DNA from: Thinopyrum elongatum
Taxonomy: Eukaryota; Streptophyta; Magnoliopsida; Poales; Poaceae
Assembly (NCBI GenBank): GCA_011799875.1
Contig: CM022303.1
Location: 72,366,052 to 72,430,051 of the forward strand
Direction of reading: 5' to 3'
Length of the DNA: 64,000 bases
In this document: in pieces, positions 1 to 11,400 of the stretch
Layout: the number at the start of each line of letters is the position of its first letter
Numbering within the stretch: position 1 is the stretch's first letter
Program-made: the position numbers and the translations under genes
Notes under the pieces: generated by a model
What the model was told of the DNA's origin: nothing
What the model saw: the letters and a program-made list of their open reading frames with translations, nothing else
Database searches by the model: none

Positions 1-1940
1 GGGGGCTTTGCCTCGGCGAGACAATCTTTGCCAGCATCGCCATGCCGTCGCTTCATCACCCATCAGGCAATGGGTGTGCGGATCGAGTCCCAATTTTGGG
101 AGTAACCTTTCTTCGGACTGCTACAACAAATAAACCAGGTGCTATTAATCCTAGCAATTTTTGCTTGTTTTGGTTTATTTTTCCCAAGGAATTATTACTC
201 TGGTTTGTTCCATCATCTGTACATAGGTCTATCAAATGGTGGCCGCATCAACGACGGTCGCGTGGTGGTTCGGTCAGTTTTCGTACATAGTTCGGCGAAC
301 GCCGCATCCGGAACTCGGACTGACCTGTGAATTCGGGCTTTGCCACGCCTTTACCGCATCACGCCGATGCCCTGCATCGACATTGGCTTCGGCGCCAGGC
401 CACATCTCTTTAAATAAATTATCTTTGCGAAAAGCAATTATGCAAGGATTTTATATATATTTATATTATTCTTTTCGCACCGCACTATTTTATGTGTGCA
501 GGTGATTGACTTCGACTGCGTCACGCGGTCACTTCGGCAAGCCAATGTCGTCGTCCCAACTGGCATAAATCGGCTCGCATGATTATCTTGTTGATTGAAT
601 TGCCATAGCGACAAGTTCGGTTGCCTCGGGGACTTCGGCATCATCAAGAGGGTCCTACCTCGTCGGGTGTTTGGCGCACGGGCCATATTTCTTTTATTAC
701 TCACTTTGCATGAATTATTAATCATGCAACCTTTTTTATTACTGTTATCTCCGGCTTGCACTATCTTCCGTGCACAGGTAAATGATCCGGATTGGGCAGC
801 GCTGTCACCTCGGCTGAACCGGGGGCTTCGTCATCACTTCATTAACCCACACCGGGAACTTCGGCGTCATACTGTCGGCCTACTCCGTCGCCTCGGACGG
901 ACGGGGGGTTCCACCTCGCCACATTGGCCGTGCTGTGTCGCCACTTCGGAGTGCCGAGCTCTTCGCTCCTCCATCTCGGGACCGGCTTAGGGGCTGGGAC
1001 CTCGTCCCGCCGTAAACTCGGACCGCGTCATTGATGCCGAGCACATTAACCAGTTAAGTCGCTTTCATGCCCAAAGTTTTAAATTTTTAATTTGTGTTCG
1101 GTTGGACCGTGCTCACATGAGTTGTTTGTTAAAAGAAACTCACTTTACCCATGTTAGCTGGGGGCTCTTAAATTTACATGAGCTATTTTATAATAAGTGT
1201 GTTTTCTTCTTGTTCATTGCAAAGTCTTTTTCTATCACTCCTTCCTCGACTCGAGTGTGTGGTCAATAGCCGGATAGCCTGGGTCCGATCTTGACCCACT
1301 TGCAGTCTTGAGATCGGATGTGTCATGTTAAAGCACGACAGAAGCACAAATTTTTGTTAGACCAATTTTCGGATTGACACCAATTGACTTGATTTAGTTC
1401 GGACGTGGAGTTTCCGCATAAGTCTTTTGGTTTTTAAGCCTATGGCACTTTTAAACTATTTGTGTGTTTCCAGCATAAGTCTCGCAGTGCAACGTCGGAC
1501 ACCTTTAGAGATTCGGCAAAACATTCTCAGGTATTTCTTTATATGCATCGGTTTCGAATTGTGTCTTCGGTCAATAGTTGGGTTGCCCGGCTCCTGTGCT
1601 TGCCTCCTATGTTCCACTTTGTTCGGCTAGGTGTGCAAAGGGAGAACCACTGCGATTGTGCTTCCAGCTAGCATGGTTAAGCGCCTCAGTGGAGAAAGCC
1701 GAAAACTGACTTTCACAATAAGTGTAAACTGGTCAGCGATCCGATGACTGTGTTAAATTATAAGATCGATAGAGGTCACCCCATGTTAAATGACGGTCCG
1801 TTCATAACATTGGCCGAAGTGTTTACGGCTTGACCTCGACCGTCGCCGAACACTAACTGGGGGCTAGTAACTGGCCTCCCAACTTTAAGCTCCTATGACT
1901 AAGTGAAAGTTATAAAGCCCGCATATCTGATTGCCTCGGT
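1..1940. mobile_element. Unclassified, probably Gypsy, internal/3' fragment
   Basis: No convincing coding sequence was found. The segment is rich in CTTCGG, CCTCGG and TGGGGGCT motifs, a texture I associate with the non-coding part of Triticeae Gypsy elements downstream of pol. Between about 140 and 800 there are degenerate repeats, each with a T-rich tract followed by a GCAGGT or GCACAGGT motif (near 500 and 773). No LTR boundary, primer site or target duplication is visible, so the fragment probably starts outside the window. It gives way to CACTA coding sequence somewhere between 1930 and 1990; the exact junction is not defined. Confidence 0.4.
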
Positions 1941-1949
1941 TCCGCTAAC

Positions 1950-4697
1950 ACAACCGCCCACATATTTGACACCGACACCCGTCAAGAAGCTTCAGAAGTG
2001 TATCGCTGCAGCGTAGCAAGGGACGTTCATTCTCAACAGAGTGAATGACGAGCTGACCGAGGCCCTCGGGAATCCTGAGCACCCTGGACGAATACGTGGC
2101 ACGCCAGGCTCCGTTGAGTGGAAGGTTGCGTTTCCCGGCGCAGGCGGTTACAAAACCCGGGAGAGGAAGAGGGAACTGGAGCAGAGCGAACTGCAGAAGC
2201 TGAATGCATGGGTACAAAAGCTAGAGGAACAAGTTGAGAGCCAGCGAGGTGCCGGAGCTACCCCAGAAGCTACCCCGCCATCTCAGCGCAGAAGCAGTGT
2301 GGCTTCCACCGAGCTCGTTCAGTAGCCTCACTTCATGGCTCCTAGCTACCCCGTGGATGCTATCACGGAGGCTCAGCATTGCCAGCTTATGATGCAATGG
2401 CAGCACCTCAAAGTCAAGGCGGCTGTCGGCTCTGTTGCACCTCCTGAACCTGACGCAACTTTTCACTGTTGTCCGATTCCACAAGGCTATGCTGTTGTGA
2501 TGGTGGATGAAGTAACGGAGGGATTTGAGGAGCTCGAGCTTGACCACCCTACAGGTGAAGGGGATACTCAGCTGGGTCTTGCTCTGAAGACTCCATGTCT
2601 ATGGCGGAAGGAGCACATCAAGCTTCTGAACTGGACGCCTCCGCCTCCGACGAGTCAGGGCACTCGGCCTCCTCCTCCTCGTCCTCCGGTTAGTGATCAG
2701 GGCACTCCGCCTCCTTCTTCGGCTGCTCCAGCGCGTGAGGGCGGCTCTCCGCCTCCTTCTCCGCCTGCTCCGGCGCATCCGAGCAGCCCACCTCCTCCTC
2801 CGCCTCGTCAGCAACGGCGGAAGACAGAAGCCGCTGCTCCGGCTGCTCCGGCGCGTCGGAGCACTCCGCCTCCTTCTACTACTCGTCAGCAGCAACGGAA
2901 GAGAGACGCCGCCGCTCCGGCGTCTAGCAGTACAGCCAGAGGTGGGAGGCAATATAGATTCGGTCCATCTCTCAAGCCTCTAGAGAATTTACCAAACGAG
3001 ATGACCAAGGAGGAAAATGCGGAGATCTGTAAAGCCCAAGTGAGGGACTTTTTTTGCAAAGAAACCTCCACCTCTGGAGGAGAAGATATATCCAGTGAAA
3101 GCGAAGCGCACTCTTGATGCCCTGAAGCGACCACCACCGTCTCCGCCGCAAACCAACTATGAGCGCATTATTGAAAGGACATATCAGGAAGCGGAGTGGT
3201 CGGGAAGTACTTGCAGTGATCGAAGGTTAGCAGAACGAAGAAGTGGGAAAAATTCCCCAGCTCGGTGAACAAGCGAACCAATCGTGCCCCCCGCTCAAGG
3301 TGTCTAGCGATATCATCGCTAATCATCCGGGGATGGTGCCCGGTACCAATTTTGCAGATTACCTGCCCGACGATGCACATTTTGATATAATGGAGGTGGA
3401 CGAACACAAATACCGGCACGGGGAGCCTCTCATCAAACCTGGTCATCCTCCTCTAACAACGATGATGCGAAGATTCCATGGGTGGTACATGGACACCTGC
3501 AAGGAGTCTAGGACGGATACTTTGACGCCGAGAATTAAAGAGGAGCACGGCCTCATTGGAATTGATCTGTTGTCTGTTCCATTTGAGGAGTTCTTCCAGT
3601 TTTTCAATCAAAAGGCCCTCGATAAAATAATCGTCACTTGCTACTGTCTGTAAGAACTACTTCTGTAATTAAGTCTCTATATATAGCTCAGCTCTTTCAT
3701 TGCATGTATATATAATTATCCTCACTATATTATGCAGATTGAAGATCGTCGAATGCAGAAAAGCACAAATCTATGATATTGGGTTCATTAACACAAATCT
3801 CATAGATGAATGGACAGTTAAATATAATGCCAAAGAAACCGAGGCCAACTTGCTACAATCGTTGCTTCGAAATCAAAACAAAGATAAAATACTCTTTCCT
3901 TACAACTTCCAGTGAGTGTTACTGTCTTGTGCATATTTGGTTTCCCTTACTACTCGAGGTTATAGTAATGTAATTGATGAGTTATGCATGCGTGCGCAGC
4001 TTCCACTTTATTCTCCTAGAGATTAAGCTTGAGCAGGGACTAGTAACCGTCTTAGACTCGAGACGAAAAGATCCCAAGGAGTATGCGGCCATGACTAAAA
4101 TGCTCGAGAAGTAAGTTCAATCGATCGTTATCGCACCATATCGGCAACTTTGTTCATTTCCTGATATCAAGTAATTGTTTTCTTTGTCTGGCAGGGTTTG
4201 GAAAGAGTTCACCGCTAAAGCTCCGGGACTGCCGGGGGAGCTCCGATTTACACACCCGAAAGTAAGTACTACTAGCTAGTTCCGCGCATCTCCCATTGAT
4301 TCTAGCTAGTTTCATCAATACCATTTAGCATGCTTGCTTATCAGTTTGATTGACCTCTATTTCTTGTAAAGTGGTTGTGGCAGGAAGGCGGGACTGATTT
4401 TTGTGGATACTACATTTGCGAGTTCATCCGCCACACGACCTGTGAGCGGGGCTACTCTGAAAAACAGTATGAAGTGCGTAAGCAATAATATTCACAATTT
4501 TATTTTATTACCATCATTTGTGTTGAGTTTCATTCATATATATGTATTGACCCCCTTCTTCAAATTAGATGTGGCAGATGCGGGATGAACTCCTACCACA
4601 AGATCGCATAAAAGCAATTCAAGAGGAATTGGCGGGATTCTTTCTTGACCACATCATCAATAAAGCCGGAGAATACCATGTGGAACTTGACATCTGA
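1950..4697 (+). pseudogene. CACTA ORF2 remnant (Transposase_24 tail, Pro-rich linker, Ulp1-like protease)
   Basis: This is the second gene of Triticeae CACTA elements. It starts with the end of a Transposase_24-like domain (ELTEALGNPEHPGRIRG near 2047), followed by a coiled-coil-like charged stretch, a Pro/Ala-rich low-complexity linker (2640-2940) and a C48/Ulp1-like protease. Suggested exons, from GT-AG signals and continuity with the family, are up to 3649, 3738-3911, 4000-4110, 4195-4261, 4372-4473 and 4569-4697. Protease-type residues remain: His in FHFILLEI, Asp in VLDSRR, Gln in WLWQE and Cys in DFCGYYICEF. The frame is broken by TAG at 2323-2325 (Trp in copy 2), by another TAG near 2023, and by shifts near 3060 and 3240. 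It is non-functional as it stands. Ulp1-type enzymes remove SUMO; the role in transposition is unknown. Confidence 0.8.
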
Positions 4698-4979
4698 TGT
4701 TAGGGATTGTAAGAGATCTTATATTGTATATATGCAGCTAGTAGCATCGGATAGATATACGAAAACTTGTTGTTCGCCCAATCTCTCGGAGAAGGAGGAG
4801 GTCGATCACTTCTCTCTGTATATATATGTTCATGACGATCTTGTATACTTAATGGTTTCCTTCATTTGCTTACTAGCTAGCGTGTCGCGAGTTCTCTCTA
4901 TACGTATAGTACGTAGCGTCGACCAAGCACGGAGATAAGAGAGGTCACTTCTCTCTATTACCTAGCTAACACAATATAT

Positions 4980-5285
4980 ACCCTACAAACCGCCCAAAAC
5001 CCCCAAAACCCCCCCCCCCCATTCAAAAACAAAAAAACAAAACCCCCAGCCCCTGAACTGCTGACGCGTGGAGGCTTTTTGGTCCCGGTTGGTGCTACCA
5101 ACCGGGACAAAAGGCCCTCCTGCTTGGGCAAGCTGCAGCGGCCACGTGGAGCCCCATCTGTCCCGGTTCGTAGGCGAACCGGGACTAAAGGTATTGGGCT
5201 TTAATCCTGACCCTTTAGTCCCGGTTCCAGAACCGAGACAAATGGGCCTATGGAACCGGGACAAATGGGCCTTTTTCTACCAGTG
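4980..5285 (+). repeat. 3' subterminal repeats and terminal inverted repeat of CACTA copy 1
   Basis: Inverted copies of CCCGGTT and AACCGGGAC surround 5084-5106, 5160-5185 and 5218-5262, ending in the terminal repeat at 5271-5285. In characterised CACTA elements such subterminal motifs bind the element-encoded TNPA-type protein; here that role is inferred from the family. Confidence 0.8.
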
Positions 5286-5407
5286 TGTGATGTTTAAATA
5301 CCCAATACACAAGTTTGATGTGGCACTTGCCTCACAAATAGGACAGTCCAACACGAAGGTTCAGGGCTTAGAGTGCTAGTCCCGCACTTCGAGCCAACGG
5401 GAGGGAA
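5286..5407 (+). repeat. Dispersed repeat, left copy (partner at 58484-58607)
   Basis: About 120 bp starting TGTGATGTTTAAATACCC and ending near GAGGGAATCT match 58484-58607 in the same orientation, with about a dozen differences by eye. The left copy begins exactly where CACTA copy 1 ends, so that element seems to have inserted into it. The family is unknown to me; no coding potential was seen. Confidence 0.6.
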
Positions 5408-8210
5408 TCTTATGAAGGCATGTGCTCAAACTTGGTCTAGCATGTCACCATGACCCACCCTAACAAAAACCAAGAGGAATTCATCATGATCTACCCTCTC
5501 TCGATGTCGGTCAAAGCCCTAGACCGCGCGGGCCCCACAGATGGGCGCATCGTCGAAAACCATGCGAGGGAGGGTCAGAAAACCACCCCGACCTGCATGT
5601 GGCCCAAATCTCTACTCCTATAAAAACCCGACTTGGTGGTGATGGTGTGCCTGACATCTATCAATTTCGGCCATTCAATCTGCATCCAACGCGTCCGAGG
5701 CAAGCTCTGGCACTTTTGCAGAAAGACACCTGCCAATCTCTCTATATTCTTTTTAGAAAACCCCTTCGTCTCTCACTTCCAGACCAATCCAGACCCATCC
5801 CCCTGCCACCTTCCTCCAGCAAGCCATGGAACTCTGATCTAACGCAGTAGCCGCTGCAGGCGCCGTCCGACCCCAATGCCTCGGATGCCACCTTCCTCCT
5901 CTCTTCCACTGCAGCCCACCACCCACCTCCACCATGACCTCCCCTGCTCCGCCCCATTTCCCGTCTCCTCCGCCGCCAAGCACCGCAAGTACGCTGCCGA
6001 CGTTGTCTGATCCCTGACGCCTCTCATATATCCTCCTCTGCTGCAGCAGTCCACCACCCATCGTCAACCCCCCCTATTCTAGCCGTCTCCTCCGCCCCCT
6101 CCCCCATCTCCTCCGACGCTGACCGCTGCAAGTACGCCATCGAATACGTGCTGCTCATCCCCGGTGGCGGCGCCGCCACATACTACTCATTCTTCTCGAC
6201 CGACGTGCTCCACGGCCGCCCCCTTCAGGTACACGCTGCTCCCCAAGGACCTCCACACCGTCTGCATGAAGCTAGGGTTCAGATCGCCGTCGGCCGTTAA
6301 TCAGTTCGCTAGGCTGTCTTTTTCACGCTCGTCGTTCCTCACATCTGCTTAGCCTAATCTATCAAATCTCAGTATTACTGTAGCTCTTTCTATGATCTCA
6401 CGTCGCAGCTTTCTCTGCCCAAGCTGCAGGAGGCATGAAGAGATGGGCTAGAGATTAGGCAGGAGAATAGGGGCTAGGAAAAGGGATGAAATTTTCAAGC
6501 AAGATATGTTCTCCCGCATGTTTGAATCGTGATTTGGATTCTCCTATAGATTTGATTCTTTTTTATCATACCAGTTAGTTCGTGACTTTGTTCATTAGTA
6601 TAATGATATGCCTGATGCCCAAGGCTGTGCTTTTCCACCTCGTAGTCCAATTTGCTCGAAAATAAATATCATGGCCCTAGATTTGGTTGCAGTAGAATTA
6701 TCATAGATTCATCTCCGCCTATACCCCATCTGTGGGTGTCAACGCCAATCACCCTGATTCCTATATACTAGCCTGAGCTGTGAACCATTGTCTCCTTTGG
6801 ACAAATAGCCTAGAAATTCTCAAAATAAAACAAAACATCAAGCCCTTGATCATGTGGACCATTACTCCGAAAACCATGGATGTGATCTAATATAAGCTTG
6901 TTCCTTGATTTTTCAACATGGTTCCTCACGTTGTGCACACATGAAGGATGTCGGGCCGCTCAGATGCCTTCTTCAGCGCGCCGTCATCCTCTACTCCTCT
7001 AGCCAACATCGATGACACTTCGGTGTTGACGAGAAAGTATTGCATTGCACATGTGGATGCTGCTTGATTCCCTGGATTCTGGATCTCCTCGGGGGAAAGT
7101 AAGTGAAGGCCTTGCAAAGATACAGATTAATTGTTGTGCTTATTCCTCGGTTTATTTTGATCCGAGGCATTTGAAGCATTTCCTTTTTGTTTGTTATTAC
7201 TCTGCTCTGCTAGGCATTAGAAGGATTTCATTTTTGGCTGGTACGCCTGCTCTGCACCATCTAAAATCCTATAAAGTCTATGCATGTAGCTAGCTTTCAC
7301 ATGCTTCTGTTTTCGCAAACGCAGCAACAATACATCATGTACTCCTATGTCCTGCATATGAATGTGAGAAGAAACTCAGGCACAACCTACTGAATTAAGA
7401 CCAGTGACCCATGTTCAGCTAATTGATTTACACTCTTCTGTATGGGCACTGTTTAACATCATATTGGATTTATTATTCCCCACAAAAATAATAATATAGG
7501 ATCTATGATTGTCCATAAAATAGAGTAGGCCAATCCATAGGCTGAAGTAAAGTAATTTTGTTTTATTCATAGGAATGCATGTGTTTCATCACTCTTCATT
7601 AATTATATGGGGTTTTCATATTTACAAGTGGTGCATTTAATGGATTTTGAGAGGAAATAGGTTGCATTGCTTTTTGTCCCATATAAAAGTATATTTATCT
7701 TTAAAGTGAAAGTAAAGACAACAAAATTAGTGGATACTAGGGTGACTCCTATATAATTGATCAAATACAGTCAGCTAAAGATTAGCTGTGATTTATGTAA
7801 TCAAAGAATATACTACAGTTCACATAAACCTAAATATAATTTGTATTTCGTACTGATAGCATAAAGAGGACATGGGTGGTAGGAAAATGTTCGAGATAAA
7901 TTGGAAGTTAGTCTGTAATGCCGGATACAAAATCAGCCACGACCCCAATCTGATTATATGGGCATAAAGAGGACATGGGTGTGGTAGAAAAATGTTTGTA
8001 TAATGCACATACATGGAGAGATGATGATGCAAGATATGGGCGGCTGAATGAACAAGATATGTGCTAACAGGTTGAGCCCGTCGGACCGGAGCCAAAGGTT
8101 GAAGTCAGTAGTCGTTGCACTTCCATTGCATTGATTTGTGGGGATAAATATTGGTATTGTCGTTCTTACATTGTTGATACTAAGGTTAGTTTAAAGAGAG
8201 GTGCTTAATG
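5408..8210. other. Unassigned DNA, possibly low-copy gene fragment
   Basis: No transposon signature is recognised here. A TATA-like box near 5617 is followed by a C-rich, 5'-UTR-like tract (5740-6130) and short open frames without recognisable domains, the longest being 69 to 104 codons. Downstream, 6360-8200 is AT-rich and looks like intron or intergenic DNA. It could be the promoter and first exon of a decayed or captured gene, or an old unclassified element. Its direct continuation, once the 49.8-kb CACTA nest is removed, is 58012 onwards. Confidence 0.3.
5612..5630 (+). promoter_or_regulatory. Candidate TATA box
   Basis: CTCCTATAAAAACCC lies upstream of a C-rich tract that resembles a plant 5' UTR. 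The evidence is sequence shape only; no associated gene was identified. Confidence 0.25.
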
Positions 8211-8520
8211 CACTAGTAGAAAACAAGGCATTAGTCCCGGTTCCTATGGGCCTTTAGTCCCGGTTCTGCAACCGGGACTACGCAATCGGGACTAAAGGCC
8301 CCCACTTTTAGTCCCGGTTGTGTTACAAACTGGGACTAAAGGAGCTCCACGTGGCCGCTGTGGGGCGCCCATGCAGGAGGACCTGTAGTCCCGGTTGGTA
8401 ACACCGACCGGGACTAAAGGAGCTCCACGTGGCCGCTGTGGGGCGCCCATGCAGGAGGACCTTTAGTGCCGGTTGGTAACACTGACCGGGACTAAATGGC
8501 AGCCACACGTCAGCAGCTGC
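8211..8520 (-). repeat. 3' terminal inverted repeat and subterminal array of CACTA copy 2
   Basis: After the terminal repeat, CCCGGTT and CGGGACTAAA(G/T) alternate in both orientations through 8520. A unit of about 80 bp is duplicated in tandem (about 8335-8415 and 8415-8495), containing GAGCTCCACGTGGCCGCTG. These are the presumed binding sites for the element's own TNPA-like protein. Confidence 0.85.
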
Positions 8521-9021
8521 CAGGCGCTGTTTTTTTGTTGTTGAAAGGAGGGGTTTAGGGTTTTGGAGGGTTTAGGGGTTTCATATTGTGTTTCCCCCTT
8601 TTCTTTTTGTGTTTACCATTCAATTCTTTTACATTTAGGGTTTTTATTTTTATTTTATGTTTTCCATTCAACTAGACGCTAGCTACTACATATAGCAATG
8701 AAGGAAGCATTACACAACATCGTCATGAATATAGAGAGAAGTGACCTCTCTTTCTCCGTGCTTGGTCGAACAACAAGTTTTCCTATATCTATTCGACGCT
8801 ACTGCATAAAGTACACGTTCATGCATATATACAAAATAACATCTTTAACGATCCCTAATATCTAATTACCAACTCTCAATTCCACTTCTCGGTGGTATAC
8901 TCCGGTTTTAGCTATGCTCTCTTCAAGGAAGAATCCCGCCAATTCCTCTTGAATTGCTCATATGCGAGCCTTTGGTAGGAGTTCGTCCCGCTTCTGTTGG
9001 ATCTAATTTAAAGAAGGGGGT

Positions 9022-9026
<5 letters not shown>

Positions 9027-9058
<32 letters not shown>
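9027..9058. repeat. (AT)n microsatellite
   Basis: A pure run of alternating A and T lies inside an ORF2 intron of CACTA copy 2. Copy 1 has only a short ATATAT at the matching place (near 4536), so the array expanded after the two copies diverged. Confidence 0.9.
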
Positions 9059-9063
<5 letters not shown>

Positions 9064-9497
9064 CTCAACACAATTGATGGTAATAAAATAAAATTGTGAA
9101 TATTGTTTACGTACATCAAGTTGTTCTAAAAATCTGCCCGTCTCACAGGTCGTCTGGTGAATGAACTCGCAAACGGAGTATCCACATAAATTAGTCACCC
9201 TTTCCTGCCTCGAGCACTTTACGAGAGTAGAGTTCAATCAAAATAATAATCAAGCATGATAATGGTATATATTGAAACTAGAATCAAAGAGATGCACGGA
9301 CCTAGCTAGTACTACTTATACTGAGTTGTTCAAATCGCAGCTCCTCTCTCCATTCACCCCTAGCCTGCTTGGTGAACTCTTTCCAAACCCTGCCCGGCGA
9401 AGAAAATGAATAATGGAGTTATTAATTACTTGATATCAGGAAATGAACGAAAGTTGCCGATATAGTGCGATAATGATTGAAATTACCTTTGGAGTCC

Positions 9498-9502
9498 ATG
9501 AT
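9498..9502. repeat. Target-site duplication CATGA, left
   Basis: CATGA at 9498-9502 matches CATGA at 18127-18131 and brackets the Copia element, a 5-bp duplication as expected for an LTR retrotransposon. Confidence 0.95.
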
Positions 9503-11227
9503 GTTGGGAAACGTAGTAATTTCAAAAATTTCCTACGCACACACAGGATCATGGTGATGCATAGCAACGAGAGGGGAGAGTGTGTCCACGTACCCTCGTA
9601 GACCGAAAGCGGAAGCATTAGCACAACGCGGTTGATGTAGTCGTACGTCTTCACGATCCGACCGATCCAAGTACCGAACGCATGACACCTCCGAGTTCAG
9701 CACACGTTCAACTCGATGACGTCCCGCGAGCTCCGATCTAGCAAAGCTTCACAGGAGAGTTTTGTCAGCACGATGGCGTGGTGACGGTGATGATGATGCT
9801 ACCGACGCAGGGCTTTGCATAAGCACCGCTGCGATATGATCGAGGTGGATTATGGTGGAGGGGGGCACCGCACACGGCTAAGAGATCAATGATCAATTGT
9901 TGTGTCTATGGGGTGCCCCCTGGCCACGTATATAAAGGATGGAGGGAGGAGAAGGCCTGCCCTAACAGGGCACGCCCAAGGTGTGGAGTCGTACTAGGAC
10001 TCCCTAGTCCTAGTAGGATTCCACCTCCCACATGGAATAGGAAAAGGGGAAGGGAGAAGGAGAAGGAAGGAATGGGGCGCCCCCTTTCCCTAGTCCAATT
10101 CGGACCAGTCCATGGGGAAGGGGCGCAGCCACCCTTGAGGCCTTTCTCTCCTTTCCCGTATGGCCCATTAAGGCCCAATACGAATTCCCGTAACTCTCCG
10201 GTACTCCGAAAAATACCCGAATCACTCGGAACCTTTCCGATGTCCGAATATAGCCTTCCAATATATCAATCTATACCTCTCGACCATTTCGAGACTCCTC
10301 GTCATGTCCCCGATCTCATCCGGGACTCCGAACAAACTTCGGTCATGAAATCACATAAACTCATAATACCGATCGTCACCGAACTTTAAGCGTGCGGACC
10401 CTACGGGTTCGAGAACTATGTAGACATGACCGAGACACGTCTCCGGTCAATAACCAATAGCGGAACCTGGATGCTCATATTGGCTCCCACATATTCTATG
10501 AAGATCTTTATCGGTCAAACCGCATAACAACATACGTTGTTCCCTTTGTCATCGGTATGTTACTTGCCCGAGATTCAATCGTCGGTATCTCAATACCTAG
10601 TTCAATCTCGTTACCGGCAAGTCTCTTTACTCGTTCCGTAATACATCATCCCGCAACTAACTCATTAGTTACAATGCTTGCAAGGCTTATAGTGATGTGC
10701 ATTACCGAGTGGGCCTAGAGATACCTCTCCGACAATCGGAGTGACAAATCCTAATCTCGAAATACGCCAACTCAACAAGTACCTTTGGAGGCACCTGTAG
10801 AGCACCTTTATAATCACCCAGTTACATTGTGATGTTTGGTAGCACACAAAGTGTTCCTCCGATAAACGGGAGTTGCATAATCTCATAGTCATAGGAACAT
10901 GTATAAGTCATGAAGAAAGCAATAGCAACATATTAAACGATCAAGTGCTAAGCTAACGGAATGGGTCAAGTCAATCACATCATTCTCCTAATGATGTGAT
11001 CCCATTAATCAAATGACAACTCATGTCTATGGTTAGGAAACATAACCATCTTTGATTAACGAGCTAGTCAAGTAGAGGCATACTAGTGACACTCTATTTT
11101 GTCTATGTATTCACACATGTATCAAGTTTCTGATTAACACAATTCTAGCATGAATAATAAACATTTATCATGACATAAGGAAATAAAATAATAACTTTAT
11201 TATTGCCTCTAGGGCATATTTCCTTCA
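9503..11227 (-). repeat. 3' LTR of the Copia element
   Basis: 1,725 bp, reading TGTTGGGAAACG to TTTCCTTCA on the plus strand. It is nearly identical to 16401-18126. The adjoining internal sequence GTCTCCCACTT (11228-11238) is the complement of a purine-rich AAGTGGGAGAC, the polypurine tract used to prime plus-strand synthesis. Confidence 0.95.
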
Positions 11228-11239
11228 GTCTCCCACTTG

Positions 11240-11400
11240 CACTAGAGTCAATAATCTAGTTCACATCGCCATGTGATTTAACATCAATAGTTCACATCAC
11301 CATGTGATTAACACCCATAGTTCACATCGCTATGTGACCAACACTCAATGGGTTTACTAGAGTCAATAATCTAGTTCACATCGCCATGTGTTTAACACCC
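11240..11400. repeat. Short tandem repeats beside the Copia polypurine tract
   Basis: Imperfect units containing AGTTCACATC(G/A)CCATGTG occur about five times. They lie between the 3' LTR and the degraded reverse-transcriptase segment, where RNase H would be expected, so that part of pol may have been replaced or eroded. Confidence 0.7.

Larger units (their letters stand above)
1940..5285 (+). mobile_element. CACTA (En/Spm) element, copy 1, 5'-truncated
   Basis: The 3' end is well marked. A non-coding tail holds a poly-C stretch (about 5003-5020) and then inverted CCCGGTT/AACCGGGAC motifs, and the element stops in CTTTTTCTACCAGTG at 5271-5285, the complement of a CACTGGTAGAAAAAG terminal inverted repeat. 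The 5' part (terminal repeat, TNP2 transposase, start of ORF2) is missing; recognisable ORF2 begins inside the Transposase_24-like region near 1950. Its orientation is tail-to-tail with copy 2, whose 3' end is at 8211. No target duplication can be checked because the 5' end is lost. Confidence 0.85.
8872..9502 (-). pseudogene. ORF2 of CACTA copy 2, C-terminal exons of the Ulp1-like protease
   Basis: By comparison with copy 1, the exons are 9488-9502 (end of exon 3, cut by the Copia insertion), 9322-9389, 9115-9216 and 8872-9002. The exon at 9115-9216 keeps the Gln and the catalytic-type Cys (NLCGYSVCEF), but the Asp before Cys is Asn. In the last exon a TGA replaces a Lys codon just before AIQEELAGFF. 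The AT microsatellite 9027-9058 sits in the preceding intron. The remaining parts of the gene are at 18127-18698, 21373-23088 and 37675-38491. Confidence 0.8.

Noticed and set aside
2599..2952. Arg-rich minus-strand frame of 117 codons
   Set aside because: It is the reverse reading of the Pro-rich linker of CACTA ORF2; low-complexity GC-rich codons create open frames in several registers.
9889..10389. 166-codon plus-strand frame, repeated at 16788-17288
   Set aside because: It lies antisense in both Copia LTRs and is present twice only because the LTR is duplicated; no domain or independent promoter.
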